Part shown: positions 47,007 to 55,854 of the stretch, piece after piece
How the letters are laid out: each line of letters opens with the position of its first letter
Position numbering within the stretch: position 1 is the stretch's first letter
Source: Pseudomonas sp. PDM18
GTDB lineage: Bacteria; Pseudomonadota; Gammaproteobacteria; Pseudomonadales; Pseudomonadaceae
Direction: 5' to 3'
NCBI RefSeq assembly: GCF_014852585.1
Contig: NZ_JACVBX010000001.1
Span: 496,001 to 560,000 of the forward strand
Length of the DNA: 64,000 nt
Translations under genes and position numbers: made by a program
Notes under the pieces: generated by a model
Databases searched by the model: none
What the model saw: the letters and a program-made list of their open reading frames with translations, nothing else
What the model was told of the DNA's origin: nothing

Positions 47007-47144
47007 TCAGGCGCGCTGGATTGCGCAGTAGGGTTGCTGTGGTGGATCAGCTGTCTGCCCCGACGACATGAGGATCAGACCGACCAATGCGAGGTTCTTG
47101 AAAAGGTACTTGCAGCTGCATACGCAGCGCCTATGCTTGGGCAT
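47007..47144 (-). CDS. Small Cys-rich protein with one hydrophobic segment
   Basis: 45 residues from ATG 47144 (AGGAGA before it): MPKHRRCVCSCKYLFKNLAL then VGLILMSSG and ADPPQQPYCAIQRA. The first 12 residues are basic with CVCSC; 17-27 are hydrophobic. Ribosome site upstream and terminator downstream make it a likely real small gene. No homologue known to me. Confidence 0.45.
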   Translation of the reverse strand: MPKHRRCVCSCKYLFKNLALVGLILMSSGQTADPPQQPYCAIQRA

Positions 47145-47175
47145 GAGTGATGTCTCCTATGGCCTTACTCATTTG

Positions 47176-47206
47176 GGCCCTCAGGTGTTGCAACCACCTG
47201 GGGGCC
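47176..47206 (+). terminator. Terminator on the early strand
   Basis: GGCCCTCAGGTG ttgcaac CACCTGGGGGCC followed by TTTTATTT. Confidence 0.75.
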
Positions 47207-47482
47207 TTTTATTTCTGCGCCCCTCGGACCTGCATTCAAGGATAGTTCGTTCTTTGGTGTGTAAAGGACGAAAGAGCGAGAAGTTACAGATTTACCGAAG
47301 GGGAATTTCTCCCCTTTTGCCTCAGCTTTCACTGCCCCGCCACAGATATCTCAGGCCTTTGGCCTCCTCCCCCTAAACGAGTCAATCACGCCTCCAAAGC
47401 GGCTTCAGCTTGGCTGGAGTTGCCGTGATAGCGACGAGCAATCCTCAAATCATCAAGGCGCCATCAGGCGAAAGGATTTGTC
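47207..47482. other. Intergenic region before DUF4406 gene
   Basis: 276 bases without a supported gene. Contains one more + strand hairpin AAGGGGA atttc TCCCCTT with TTG behind it (47298-47316) and an AGGCC-TTT-GGCCT repeat near 47355. A promoter for the following genes is likely here but I cannot fix one. Confidence 0.4.
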
Positions 47483-47803
47483 ATGTCCAGAATTTACCTC
47501 GCCGGCCCCATGACCGGCCTGCCGGAGTTCAACTACCCGGCCTTCCACGCCGAGGCCGCGCGCCTGCGTCAACTCGGCTACCACGTCGAGAACCCGGCCG
47601 ACCACGGCGTGATCGACGGCTTCGAGTGGGCCGACTACCTGCGCCTGGACCTGCAGAAGCTGATCACCTGCGAGGCGATCGCCCTGCTGCCGGGCTGGGA
47701 CAAGTCCAAGGGCGCCCGCCTCGAGTACCACGTCGCCAGTGAACTGGGCATGCAGGTGTTCACCGCCAGCCAGATCACCGAGCCCGCAAGGACCGCAGCA
47801 TGA
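47483..47803 (+). CDS. DUF4406 (nucleoside 2-deoxyribosyltransferase-like) protein
   Basis: 106 residues. IYLAGPMTGLPEFNYPAFHAEAARLRQLGYHVENPADHG (in parts) and CEAIALLPGWDKSKGARLEYHVASELG are the DUF4406 pattern, a Rossmann-like fold relative of nucleoside deoxyribosyltransferases. Often in phages; could act on nucleotides. Start overlap with the next gene by ATGA. Confidence 0.8.
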   Translation: MSRIYLAGPMTGLPEFNYPAFHAEAARLRQLGYHVENPADHGVIDGFEWADYLRLDLQKLITCEAIALLPGWDKSKGARLEYHVASELGMQVFTASQITEPARTAA

Positions 47804-48297
47804 ATCCCCGCATCCTGAAGAAGCTGAGCAAGCGCGTGGTTGCCATGGGTCTGTACCACGAAGGCGAGCTGTATACGGAGACAGATCGGTACGAATCCAC
47901 CGAATACGCACCCGCCGGCGCCAGCCGCAAGCCTTCGCATCGAAATGAGCGCTACACGTTCGACCGGCCGCGCGATCGCCACCGCATGGGTGACATGCGC
48001 GTGCTGAGGGGCACTCCTGGGGTGTGGTGGTCGAGCCATACCGAATGCGGCACCGAGTACGACAGCGCGAACGCCTGGGCGCACGCCGAGCGGAACGTGA
48101 TCGACGAAATCATGTGGGGTGCCACTGACTGGGACGACGACGGGAACGAGAGCTGGAAGGACGGCATTCCGCCGAAGTACCCGCGCAGTACGCCGGCCAT
48201 GCTCCGCGCGATCGAGGGCTACGCCGCGGAACAGAAGCGCCAGCAAGAAGAGCGGAGGCAGGAGAGTCTGCGGTGGCGCGCGAGGCTCACAGCATGA
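47800..48297 (+). CDS. Hypothetical phage protein
   Basis: 165 residues; ATG overlaps the DUF4406 stop. His/Arg/Asp-rich (RPRDRHRMGDMRVLRGT, WAHAERNVIDEIMWGATDWDDDGNE), coiled-coil-like C-terminus (EQKRQQEERRQESLRW). No known family. Confidence 0.5.
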   Translation: MNPRILKKLSKRVVAMGLYHEGELYTETDRYESTEYAPAGASRKPSHRNERYTFDRPRDRHRMGDMRVLRGTPGVWWSSHTECGTEYDSANAWAHAERNVIDEIMWGATDWDDDGNESWKDGIPPKYPRSTPAMLRAIEGYAAEQKRQQEERRQESLRWRARLTA

Positions 48298-48404
48298 CCC
48301 GCCCCACCTTCTGCCGCCGCACCCTCCGCCCCATCCCCGAATGCGACTGCCTGCGCTGCAGGCCTGTCCTCCAGGAGCGAGCACCATGCAAGCCATCCAA
48401 CTGA
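48294..48404 (+). CDS. Possible small Cys-rich protein
   Basis: 36 residues, coupled to the previous stop (ATGA). FCRRTLRP...CDCLRCRPVL has four Cys in zinc-knuckle-like spacing. It overlaps the next gene's start by 19 bases, so it may only be a leader. Confidence 0.35.
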   Translation: MTRPTFCRRTLRPIPECDCLRCRPVLQERAPCKPSN

Positions 48405-48583
48405 CCGTCGAGCACCGCCAGGGCCGCGACGGGAAGCCGTACCTGTTGATCGACGGCCTGCCACGACTCGGCGCCGAACTCGATCCCGACCAGGCCCACG
48501 CGCTGGGCCGCCAGCTTATCCAGGCCGCAATCGACTCCCGCCAGGGCGAGCGCGGCACCATCCAATACCCCGTAGAGGGCTGA
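48386..48583 (+). CDS. Hypothetical phage protein
   Basis: 65 residues from ATG 48386, AGGAGCGAG before it. MQAIQLTVEHRQGRDGKPYLLIDGLPRLGAELDPDQAHAL; a small beta-strand protein, no function known. Confidence 0.55.
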   Translation: MQAIQLTVEHRQGRDGKPYLLIDGLPRLGAELDPDQAHALGRQLIQAAIDSRQGERGTIQYPVEG

Positions 48584-48586
48584 ACC

Positions 48587-49774
48587 ATGACCGAACAACA
48601 AGCCTGCACCCTTTGCGGTGCGGGAGGGCACACTGCTGCCCAGTGCAATTGGAACACACCTCTGGAGCTGCTACGGGAGTATGAACAGCACGGACACAGC
48701 GAGGGCTGGTGGCACAAGGTGACCGCCTTCCTCGCCTCAAAGCAGGACGAGCAGCGCGCTGAATTCCGCCGGCATCTGAGCGAGTGCGCAGCCGAGGTTG
48801 CGACTTGGCCTGCCTACAAGCGCGACTCGCTGGGTGTGATCATCAACGGCCACCAGCTGCGAAACGCGCTGGAGTTCCTCGCACCGGACAACAGCGCCGA
48901 GCAGCTCGGCGAAAACCTGGTGATCGAACTGCACGCCAAGGATGACGACTTCCCGGTGGCCGGCCTGTACGCCTACCACAGCGAATGCCCGGAGGAAGGT
49001 GCGATCTTCCTCGACGACACGGCACAGCACCCCGAGCAGGCAGAGGGCGCGCAGGGGGAGCGGGAGGATTGGTCAGCCTTCGATGACGGCATTGATTGGT
49101 CCTGCTTCCCTGGCTACCTGATCGACCACTGCGAAGGCGACACCATCACCGAAGAAGGATTGCAGTTCGCTCTGTCTGCAATGCTCAAGGACGATGACTA
49201 CCTGCGCATTCAATCAGAGAAGGCCCGCGTCGCCCTGGCGCAACCCTCCCCGGCGCCGGAGCTGGAGCGACCGGAGGTGGTGGGCTACTGCGATCCTAAC
49301 CATATCCAGCGGATGCGTGACGATCAGATCAGCGGCTACATGGTTCACGATGAGAAAGGCGTCTATACCTGCGAACCCCTGATGACCGTAGCCCAGCACA
49401 AGCGGATTCAGGCTGCCTGGAAAGAGCGAGTTCGGAGCACCTACGTTGACCTGACTCGCCGCAACAACGAGCTGATCGTAGAGCGCGACGCCACCCAGGC
49501 CAGGGTGGCGGAGCTGGAAGCTTGGTTCAAGCTCTACAACGAACGTCAGAAGCTTGCCGAGAATTTCCCTGATGACCCGGTCGCCCAGGCTGGGCAGGTG
49601 CCGGATGCTCTTCGCGAAGCGATCAAATGGGCGGATCACCTGCTCTTTGAGTGTGGCGCCTTGGTGCAGACCCGCGCGCCATCGGTCCACGTTTACAACC
49701 AGACCTATGCAGCAGTTGAAGCGGCCAAGGCCATGCTCGCCGCCGCGCCGGCGCAGGGAGAGAACGATGCCTGA
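48587..49774 (+). CDS. Phage protein with N-terminal zinc knuckle
   Basis: 395 residues. CTLCGAGGHTAAQCNW at 7-22 is a CCHC (CX2CX4HX4C) retroviral-type zinc knuckle. The rest is acidic with several helical stretches (ERDATQARVAELEAWFKLYNE, KWADHLLFE). Likely single-stranded nucleic-acid contact through the knuckle; role unknown. The stop overlaps the next start. Confidence 0.55.
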   Translation: MTEQQACTLCGAGGHTAAQCNWNTPLELLREYEQHGHSEGWWHKVTAFLASKQDEQRAEFRRHLSECAAEVATWPAYKRDSLGVIINGHQLRNALEFLAPDNSAEQLGENLVIELHAKDDDFPVAGLYAYHSECPEEGAIFLDDTAQHPEQAEGAQGEREDWSAFDDGIDWSCFPGYLIDHCEGDTITEEGLQFALSAMLKDDDYLRIQSEKARVALAQPSPAPELERPEVVGYCDPNHIQRMRDDQISGYMVHDEKGVYTCEPLMTVAQHKRIQAAWKERVRSTYVDLTRRNNELIVERDATQARVAELEAWFKLYNERQKLAENFPDDPVAQAGQVPDALREAIKWADHLLFECGALVQTRAPSVHVYNQTYAAVEAAKAMLAAAPAQGENDA

Positions 49775-50348
49775 CCTCTCCGATTCCGATGTCCTGGATA
49801 TGTTCGTCTACGACAGCGAGTCAGGCCTTCTGACTCGCAGGAAGTGGACCAGCAATAAAGCAGTAGGCGCGCCAGTCGGCAGTCCTAAAAAGGACGGCCA
49901 TCTAGAGAAGGCGCTTGACGGCTATCTTTCGGCTGGCATTGCTGAGCTTGAGCGCGAACGCGATGCGGCGCGGGAGGAAGTCGCAGCCCTACGCTCCGAT
50001 GCCAACAGCTACCAGACTGGCTACGACGAGGGTCGCCGTATGGGCACCAAGCACCGGCAGAGCGAGGTCGAGCAACTGAGGCGCGACCTGGAAGCCCTGC
50101 GCGCAAGGGTGGTAGTGATCCCTGATCGTGCACAGCATGACGACGGCGACAGCGAGCATTCGGACGGCTGCGTCCGTGGTTTCAATGACTGCCTCGACGA
50201 ACTGGCGCGCCTCAACGGCAAGGCGGTGAGCGAGGGGCTTCTGCTGCGATGCCTTGAAGCTATCCGCGAGCATAAACACCTGCGGTACGTCGAAGAGATC
50301 GTCTACGAACTGAGCGATGCGCTCGGCGAGGGGAAGGAGCATGAGTGA
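49767..50348 (+). CDS. Chimeric protein: HNH N-terminal remnant fused to coiled coil
   Basis: 193 residues from ATG 49767. The first ~45 residues (FVYDSESGLLTRRKWTSNKAVGAPVGSPKKDGH) are the typical beginning of phage HNH homing endonucleases (Y-D-x-x-x-G-x-L-T-R-R ... G-x-x-V-G), but the HNH core never comes; instead AELERERDAAREEVAALRSD... forms a coiled coil. It looks like a deletion fusion of two genes. Confidence 0.5.
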   Translation: MPDLSDSDVLDMFVYDSESGLLTRRKWTSNKAVGAPVGSPKKDGHLEKALDGYLSAGIAELERERDAAREEVAALRSDANSYQTGYDEGRRMGTKHRQSEVEQLRRDLEALRARVVVIPDRAQHDDGDSEHSDGCVRGFNDCLDELARLNGKAVSEGLLLRCLEAIREHKHLRYVEEIVYELSDALGEGKEHE

Positions 50349-50598
50349 TCTTATCTGCCGCAAGACCATGATGCGCTGTCAGACGCCTGGGATGTGCGCT
50401 CCATATGGCGGTTGCCGGGATGAGGCAGCAATCCCCGCCGACCAAGTGCTGGTGCCGCGCCGTCTGCTCGAGGACATCGAGATGACCTGGCGGATATGGG
50501 ACAGGCACGCGAAGCCTTTCAACGAGCTCGGCGAGCGAAAAATTAGAGAAGGCCTCGAAGAGCTGCGATCGCTGCTAAAGCACACCGCGAAGGCATGA
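50341..50598 (+). CDS. Hypothetical phage protein
   Basis: 85 residues from ATG 50341 (MSDLICRKTMMRCQTPGMCAPYGGC). Short Cys-rich head typical of a small family in Pseudomonas phages, then helices. Overlaps the previous gene by 8 bases. Confidence 0.6.
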   Translation: MSDLICRKTMMRCQTPGMCAPYGGCRDEAAIPADQVLVPRRLLEDIEMTWRIWDRHAKPFNELGERKIREGLEELRSLLKHTAKA

Positions 50599-50652
50599 CT
50601 ACACCCCAACACTGAACCCGCCGGCGCCAGCCGGCGTGATGAGGCATTGCCT

Positions 50653-50898
50653 ATGGAACCGGAAATTATCCATATCCCCGAGTTGGCAAAGCTGCTCGGG
50701 CGAACCGAATCGTCTATCCGCAGTGCAATCCAGGCGCGACCGGACTGGCTGCCGCCCTACTTCAAACAAGGGGTGAGGGTGTGCTGGAGGCTGGAGACTG
50801 TGCGCACGTTCCTGCGCGAATACGAGGCGGGAGAGCACAAGGCTCCGAAGGTGGGAAGGCCTCGGCGGGAACCGCCGAAGCTGCTGAAGGCGAGCTAG
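50653..50898 (+). CDS. Excisionase-like (AlpA-type HTH) protein
   Basis: 81 residues from ATG 50653 with GAGG 8 bases before. IIHIPELAKLLGRTESSIRSAI and PYFKQGVRVCWRLETVRTFLREY are the small winged helix of Xis/AlpA proteins; the tail is basic (RPRREPPKLLK). Lies tail to tail with the integrase, sharing CTAG for both stops. It should bind the arms at the att site and drive excision. Confidence 0.65.
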   Translation: MEPEIIHIPELAKLLGRTESSIRSAIQARPDWLPPYFKQGVRVCWRLETVRTFLREYEAGEHKAPKVGRPRREPPKLLKAS

Positions 50899-51869
50899 CC
50901 GAGCTTGTCGGCCAGGTCATGCGGGGAAAGGTGGGTGTAGCGCTTGAGCATGGCCAGGGTCTTGTGACCTGTGATCGACGCTACCTCCATCATCGAGAAG
51001 CCCCGCTCAAAGAGTCGGGAGGTGGCTTCGTGGCGCAGGTCGTGGAATGTCAGGCCTTGAACCCCTGCCGCCTGGCAGGTCTTGGCGAAGTAATTGCTCA
51101 CGGTGTCCGGGGCCAAGCTGAAAACCTTGCCATCGATTCTGGCGGGCAACGACTTGAACAGCTCTCGAGCCCTCGAGGACAGAGGCACAGTCCGGCGCTC
51201 TCCGTTCTTCGTGTCCTCCAGGATCGCCACCTTCTCGCGCACCTGCTCTCGGCGCAGCAGCAGAAGCTCAGAACGGCGCATCGCGGTATCGGCCGCCAAC
51301 TCGATGATTACCGGCAGCTCGGGATGCAGCTTCGCAGCCTCCTCATAGACCTTGCGCAGTTCCTTGGTGGTAGGCCTGCGATCGCGTCCCTTGCTGTTCT
51401 TCGGCATGCGCAGGTTCTTGCAAGGATTCGTCAGCCCTTCCAGGCGCCATTCCTTAGCGGCGATGGTGTAGAGATGGCTGATGACTGCCATATTCAGACG
51501 GACGGTAGACGGCGCGGCACCAGACTTTAAGCGCTCGTCTCGATACTCGGCCAGGTCGGACGGCGTGATCTCCCCCAGCGCCTTGTCGGCCAGCGGATGC
51601 TCGAGCCAGCGCGCAATCCGAACTCGCTCCTGGGCGGCGCCCTTCTTGTGCTCGGTCACCTCCTCCTGATATTGCTTCAGGGCCTTGCCGAGCGTTGTCC
51701 GCATCGCTGCCCTGGTGTCGACGAAGCGCGAGCGCGACATGTCGCCCTCGATCTCGGCCGCCCAGCGCTGGGCTTCTGCCTTGGTATCGAAGGTTGCAGT
51801 AAGAGTGGGGTGTCCTTTGCGGCGAATCTGCGCCCGCCAGGCGCTGCCGCGCTTTTCGTAGTACGCCAT
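50895..51869 (-). CDS. int: Tyrosine integrase
   Basis: 324 residues from ATG 51869. Catalytic residues are all present: Arg198 (TAMRRSE), Lys221 (DTKNG), His276 and Arg279 (FHDLRH), His302 (ITGHKT) and Tyr311 (KRYTHL). Arm-binding domain N-terminal (YYEKRGSAWRAQIRRKGHPTLT). Integrates at tRNA-Ser; arm sites lie on both ends of the prophage. The intact tRNA and its terminator lie just upstream. Confidence 0.95.
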   Translation of the reverse strand: MAYYEKRGSAWRAQIRRKGHPTLTATFDTKAEAQRWAAEIEGDMSRSRFVDTRAAMRTTLGKALKQYQEEVTEHKKGAAQERVRIARWLEHPLADKALGEITPSDLAEYRDERLKSGAAPSTVRLNMAVISHLYTIAAKEWRLEGLTNPCKNLRMPKNSKGRDRRPTTKELRKVYEEAAKLHPELPVIIELAADTAMRRSELLLLRREQVREKVAILEDTKNGERRTVPLSSRARELFKSLPARIDGKVFSLAPDTVSNYFAKTCQAAGVQGLTFHDLRHEATSRLFERGFSMMEVASITGHKTLAMLKRYTHLSPHDLADKLG

Positions 51870-51883
51870 GCGGCGAACTCTAG

Positions 51884-51933
51884 TGGGGGAATGGGGGAAT
51901 GTCACGCAAAGTCATTCCCCCAAAATTCCCCCA
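51884..51933. repeat. Right-end integrase arm-type sites
   Basis: TGGGGGAAT at 51884-51892 and 51892-51900, and ATTCCCCCA at 51914-51922 and 51925-51933; same 9-mer as at the left end (2691-2720). They overlap the integrase leader, so arm binding could also block int transcription. Confidence 0.65.
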
Positions 51934-51940
51934 AAAGAAA

Positions 51941-51972
51941 AGGGCCCCAGAGGCGAAAACCTCTGGAGCCCT
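51941..51972 (-). terminator. Phage-supplied terminator for tRNA-Ser
   Basis: AGGGCCCCAGAGG cgaaaa CCTCTGGAGCCCT with one C-A mismatch; minus strand T-run TTTCTTTT. It stands where the chromosome's own terminator (2489-2521) stood before integration, and shields int from tRNA transcription. Confidence 0.8.
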
Positions 51973-51977
51973 TATAT

Positions 51978-52041
51978 ATGGCGGAGAGATAGGGATTTGA
52001 ACCCTAGGAACTGTTGCCAGTTCAACGGATTTCGAATCCGT
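51978..52041. repeat. attR: 64-bp direct repeat
   Basis: Identical to 2536-2599; forms the 3' part of the restored tRNA-Ser. Confidence 0.95.
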
Positions 52042-52068
52042 CCCGTTCGGCCACTCCGGCATCTCTCC
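51979..52068 (-). tRNA. tRNA-Ser(CGA)
   Basis: 90 bases, GGAGAGAT acceptor arm pairing with ATCTCTCC, encoded CCA, a long variable arm as in tRNA-Ser, anticodon loop TTCGAAA with anticodon CGA. Used as phage attachment site. Confidence 0.95.
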
Positions 52069-52163
52069 GTGCGGCGCGCATGATACCAGCTTGAAGCCTG
52101 AAGGCGAAGCCCTTATTCAGGATTTTTTCGCGTGGTATCAGACGCTTGCGTGCACTGGTGGAA

Positions 52164-52874
52164 TCAGAGCGGTACGCCGAGGCGGTGGGCCACTTCTTCG
52201 TAGGCTTCGATGACGTCGCCCAGGCCCTGGCGGAAGCGGTCCTTATCCATCTTCTTGCGAGTCTCCTTGTCCCACAGGCGGCAGCCGTCCGGGCTGAATT
52301 CGTCGCCCAGGACGATCTTGCCGTGGAACAGGCCGAACTCGAGCTTGAAGTCCACCAGCAGCAGGCCGGCGTCGTCGAACAGCTTGTTCAGCACTTCGTT
52401 GACCTTGAAGGAGTAGGCCTTCATTTCGGCCAGTTGCTCCAGGGTCGCCCAGCCGAAGGCCTGGACGTGGGATTCGTTGATGAACGGGTCGCCCAGGGCG
52501 TCGTTCTTCAGGAACAGTTCGAAGGTCGGCGGAGTGAGCTGCAGGCCCTCTTCCACGCCCAGGCGGCGCACCAGGCTGCCGGCGGCGTAGTTGCGCACGA
52601 CGCACTCGACCGGAATCATGGCGAGCTTCTTGACCAGGACTTCGTTGTCCGACAGCAGGGCGTCGAACTGGGTCGGGATGCCGGCGGCTTCGAGCTTCTG
52701 CATGATGAAGGCGTTGAACTTGTTGTTCACCATGCCCTTGCGATCGAGCTGCTCGATACGCTTGCCGTCGAACGCCGAGGTGTCGTTGCGGAACAGCAGG
52801 ACGAGGCGGTCGGCGTCATCGGTGGTGTAAACCGACTTGGCCTTGCCGCGATAGAGTTCTTCGCGTTTTTCCAT
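52164..52874 (-). CDS. purC: SAICAR synthetase PurC
   Basis: 236 residues, the usual bacterial size. [37 protein letters not shown] (in parts), [41 protein letters not shown] are the PurC marks. Joins aspartate to CAIR in purine synthesis. The start at 52874 follows a good GGAG; the longer open frame is not used. Confidence 0.97.
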   Translation of the reverse strand: MEKREELYRGKAKSVYTTDDADRLVLLFRNDTSAFDGKRIEQLDRKGMVNNKFNAFIMQKLEAAGIPTQFDALLSDNEVLVKKLAMIPVECVVRNYAAGSLVRRLGVEEGLQLTPPTFELFLKNDALGDPFINESHVQAFGWATLEQLAEMKAYSFKVNEVLNKLFDDAGLLLVDFKLEFGLFHGKIVLGDEFSPDGCRLWDKETRKKMDKDRFRQGLGDVIEAYEEVAHRLGVPL

Positions 52875-52903
52875 GATGGGCTCCGCTTGCTTAGGGGGTG
52901 GGC

Positions 52904-53662
52904 TCAGGCGATGGTGCGCCAGTCGAGTCCAGAATGCTGATCGGCTACCTGCAGCCAGTCCGGGTCGCACCCGAGGGTGTCGACGAAGCTTTGCCGGGCC
53001 AGCTGCGGCGAGTTGTTCTTTTCGCTGAGATGCGCCAGCACCAGGTGCTGCAAGCTTTCCCAGCCCAGCTGGGCCACGAGTTCGGCGGCCTGCCGGTTGT
53101 TCAAATGTCCCCACTGGCCGCCTACGCGGACCTTGAGTGGGTAGGGATACGGACCGCGGGCCAGCATGTCGGTATCGTGATTCGCTTCGATGATCAACGC
53201 ATCGAGGCCACGATAGCATTCCAGCACCTGCGCCGTGGCGGCTCCCAGATCGGTGAGCTGGCCAAAGCGCTTCCGGCCATCGGAAAACACGTACTGCAGG
53301 GGCTCCCGCGCATCGTGGGAGACGCTCACTGCAGTGACTTCCAGGTCTTTCAGTACCAGGCGGTCGCCGCATTTGAGCAGCCCCGCCGGGGTCACCGGCT
53401 TGCGCATTCCCTGCAGGGTGCCGGCGCTGAGGTACACGGGTATTCGATGGTGCCGGGCCAGCAGTTCGACGCCGTTGATGTGATCGGAGTGCTCGTGCGT
53501 CACCAGTACCGCGTCCAGCTGCCCGGGCTCCACGCCCAGGCGTGCCAGACGGCGGATGGTTTCACGCAGCGGGAAGCCGCAATCAATCAGTATCCGGGTG
53601 TCAGAACTGCTCACCAAGGCCGAATTGCCCCGGCTTCCGCTCCCCAGGACCGCGAAGTGCAT
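52904..53662 (-). CDS. MBL-fold metallohydrolase
   Basis: 252 residues. [10 protein letters not shown] carries the HxHxDH metal site (~56-61); [16 protein letters not shown]-terminal strand and [10 protein letters not shown]-terminal metal motif are the YycJ/WalJ-like group. Probably a nuclease or phosphodiesterase of unknown target; conserved next to purC and bamC in pseudomonads. Overlaps bamC by 62 bases. Confidence 0.85.
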   Translation of the reverse strand: MHFAVLGSGSRGNSALVSSSDTRILIDCGFPLRETIRRLARLGVEPGQLDAVLVTHEHSDHINGVELLARHHRIPVYLSAGTLQGMRKPVTPAGLLKCGDRLVLKDLEVTAVSVSHDAREPLQYVFSDGRKRFGQLTDLGAATAQVLECYRGLDALIIEANHDTDMLARGPYPYPLKVRVGGQWGHLNNRQAAELVAQLGWESLQHLVLAHLSEKNNSPQLARQSFVDTLGCDPDWLQVADQHSGLDWRTIA

Positions 53663-54791
53663 TCCGCATACTCTCCTGGAGTTTTTCCAACACACCCTGC
53701 GCCACGTCAGCCGGTGCGGAGGTGTTGATGTCTTTGTCGACGGTGATCTGGACGGTGTTGCTCACGCTGGTCAGGCGAACCTGGTAGCGCTGGGCCTTGG
53801 CGTCCTCTTCTTCCTTGGTCTTCTCGCCACCGCCGAACAGGCGGCTGAAGAAGCCAGGCTTGTCTTCGTCCTTCTTCTTCGCGCCTTCGGCGATGTTGAC
53901 GTAGTACACGCCCAGGCTGCGGTTGAGGTCGTCGACACGGATGTCGGCACGATCCAGCGCACGGCCGACGCTGACCCAGGCACGGTCGAAATCGGAGTCG
54001 ACGGTCAGCACCGGGTTGCCGCTGCCGTCCTTGGTCAGCTGGACGGCACCGGGGGTGTCGTAGTCCGAGTGCGCGGCGAGCAGGGAGACGGAGCCGCCCT
54101 TCTCGGCGCTGGTGGCCATGCTGGCGATCATTTCGTCGAGCAGCGCGGCGTCCAGGCTCGGCACGGCCGGCTTGGTCGGCCAATCGCCAGTGGCGGTGCT
54201 GCCGGCCGGGCGGGTTTCGCTCAGCACGTAGACTTCACTGGTGTTGGTCTGCACGCCGGGCTCGATGCGCACACGAACGCGCGCTTCGCTGTCAGGCTCG
54301 ACGCCCGACACACGGCTGCTCAGGCGACGCGCCAGGGGCGCGGAGAGCTGCGACAGCGGCTGCCAGTTGGTGCTGAATTCGCCAGTCTGCGGACGTTCGT
54401 TGGCGATGGAGAAGCCGTTGTCCTGGAAGAACTGGTGAGCGACCGGCCAGACTTCGGCCGGCGGACGCTGGGCAACCAGCCAGCGCGAGTCGCCGCTCTT
54501 CTGCAGGCTGAAGTCGCTGACTTCGCCGGCGCCGGACAGCGGCTGCGGACGCGGCACTTCGAACTCGCCTTCCTTCTCGGTGCTGGTGGCGACGTTCATC
54601 GGAATCGGCAGCAGCGGGTCGAGCTGCTTGCTCTGCATGCCCTCGGGCACCTTCATCGGTGCGGTTTCGCGGGCGTTGAGGTAGTCGTCGCCACGGTCGC
54701 GGAAGTAGCCTTCCGGGCCCCACAGCCAGCCGCAGCCGGAGGTGTTGCCGATAACCAGGGCGAGCGCAGTCAGTCCTGCCAGTCGCTTCAT
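53601..54791 (-). CDS. bamC: Outer-membrane assembly lipoprotein BamC
   Basis: 396 residues. Lipoprotein signal [20 protein letters not shown] with lipobox ending in Cys20; then the unstructured N-terminal part and two helix-grip domains ([59 protein letters not shown] in parts). Member of the BAM complex. Follows dapA as in most gamma-proteobacteria. Confidence 0.92.
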   Translation of the reverse strand: MKRLAGLTALALVIGNTSGCGWLWGPEGYFRDRGDDYLNARETAPMKVPEGMQSKQLDPLLPIPMNVATSTEKEGEFEVPRPQPLSGAGEVSDFSLQKSGDSRWLVAQRPPAEVWPVAHQFFQDNGFSIANERPQTGEFSTNWQPLSQLSAPLARRLSSRVSGVEPDSEARVRVRIEPGVQTNTSEVYVLSETRPAGSTATGDWPTKPAVPSLDAALLDEMIASMATSAEKGGSVSLLAAHSDYDTPGAVQLTKDGSGNPVLTVDSDFDRAWVSVGRALDRADIRVDDLNRSLGVYYVNIAEGAKKKDEDKPGFFSRLFGGGEKTKEEEDAKAQRYQVRLTSVSNTVQITVDKDINTSAPADVAQGVLEKLQESMRNALRGPGERKPGQFGLGEQF

Positions 54792-54804
54792 GCGAGGGAG
54801 CTCC

Positions 54805-55683
54805 TTAAGCCAGGACGCCGGTCTGGCGCATGGCCTGACGCAGCGGTTCGTGGCAGCGCGGGCTGAGCCAGGTCAGAGGCAGGCGGATGCCCTCTGGAAT
54901 CAGCCCCATTTCGTGCAGGGCGAACTTGACCGGGATGGGGTTGGATTCGATGAACAGCGACTTGTGCAGCGGCATCAGGCGATCGTTGATGGCACGGGCA
55001 GCGGCGGCGTCGCCACGCATGGCGGCGGCGCAGAGGTCGCTCATGGCGCGCGGGGCGACGTTGGCGGTCACCGAGATGTTGCCCTTGCCGCCCATCAGCA
55101 TCAGCTCGACGGCGGTGGCGTCGTCACCGGAATAGACGAGGAAGTCCTTGCCGACGCGGTCCAGCACTTCCTTGCCGCGCTGCAGGTCGCCGGTGGCTTC
55201 CTTGATGCCGACGATGTTCGGCACCTTGGACAGGCGCTCGACAGTCTCGGGCAGCATGTCGCAGGCGGTGCGGCCCGGCACGTTGTAGAGGATCTGCGGG
55301 ATGGCCACGGCTTCGGCGATGTGGCGGAAGTGCTGGTACAGGCCTTCCTGGGTCGGCTTGTTGTAGTACGGGGTTACCAGCAGGCAGGCGTCGGCGCCAC
55401 CGGACTTCGCAGCCTCGGTCAGCTCGACAGCCTCGCGGGTGGAGTTGGCGCCGGTGCCGGCGATGACCGGGATACGGCCGTTGACCTGGTCGACGACACG
55501 ACGGATGACGTCCAGGTGTTCGTTCACGTCCAGAGTGGCCGATTCACCCGTGGTGCCGACCGCTACGATGGCATTGGTGCCTTCCTGCAGGTGGAAGTCC
55601 ACCAACTTGGCGAGGCTGTCCCAATCCAGTCGACCCTGAGCATCGAAGGGGGTGACCAGCGCCACCATACTGCCCGCAATCAT
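54805..55683 (-). CDS. dapA: 4-hydroxy-tetrahydrodipicolinate synthase
   Basis: 292 residues from ATG 55683 ([13 protein letters not shown]). Schiff-base Lys161 ([10 protein letters not shown]), Tyr133 (LYNVPGR), GTTGES (43-48) all present. First committed step of lysine and diaminopimelate synthesis. Operon dapA-bamC-MBL-purC as in P. aeruginosa. Confidence 0.97.
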   Translation of the reverse strand: MIAGSMVALVTPFDAQGRLDWDSLAKLVDFHLQEGTNAIVAVGTTGESATLDVNEHLDVIRRVVDQVNGRIPVIAGTGANSTREAVELTEAAKSGGADACLLVTPYYNKPTQEGLYQHFRHIAEAVAIPQILYNVPGRTACDMLPETVERLSKVPNIVGIKEATGDLQRGKEVLDRVGKDFLVYSGDDATAVELMLMGGKGNISVTANVAPRAMSDLCAAAMRGDAAAARAINDRLMPLHKSLFIESNPIPVKFALHEMGLIPEGIRLPLTWLSPRCHEPLRQAMRQTGVLA

Positions 55684-55854
55684 GCAACCGCTCCTGCCGG
55701 AAAAAGAAAGCCGTAATGGTACTGTCGCCACCGGCCACGCACAAGGTGACGCAGCGACCCGCGAGCGGCCAGACATTCCCCTCATCGGCGCTTTTCGCTA
55801 CCCTTTCTCCTTTGTCGATGCGGCCCGCTTGGCCGCCACTCCCAGGAAAGCTGC

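Larger units (their letters stand above)
2536..52041. mobile_element. Complete lambdoid siphovirus prophage integrated in tRNA-Ser(CGA)
   Basis: Bounded by 64-bp perfect direct repeats at 2536-2599 and 51978-52041. Between them is a full phage gene set: tyrosine integrase and excisionase-like gene at the right end, immunity region, replication genes, Q-like antiterminator, then lambda-order terminase, head, tail and lysis genes read leftward. I see no frameshifted or truncated essential gene, so it may be inducible. Length about 49.4 kb. Confidence 0.95.

Noticed and set aside
47068..47376. Plus-strand open frame of 102 codons in the early region
   Set aside because: It crosses two terminators and has no ribosome site; the minus-strand 45-residue gene explains the segment better.
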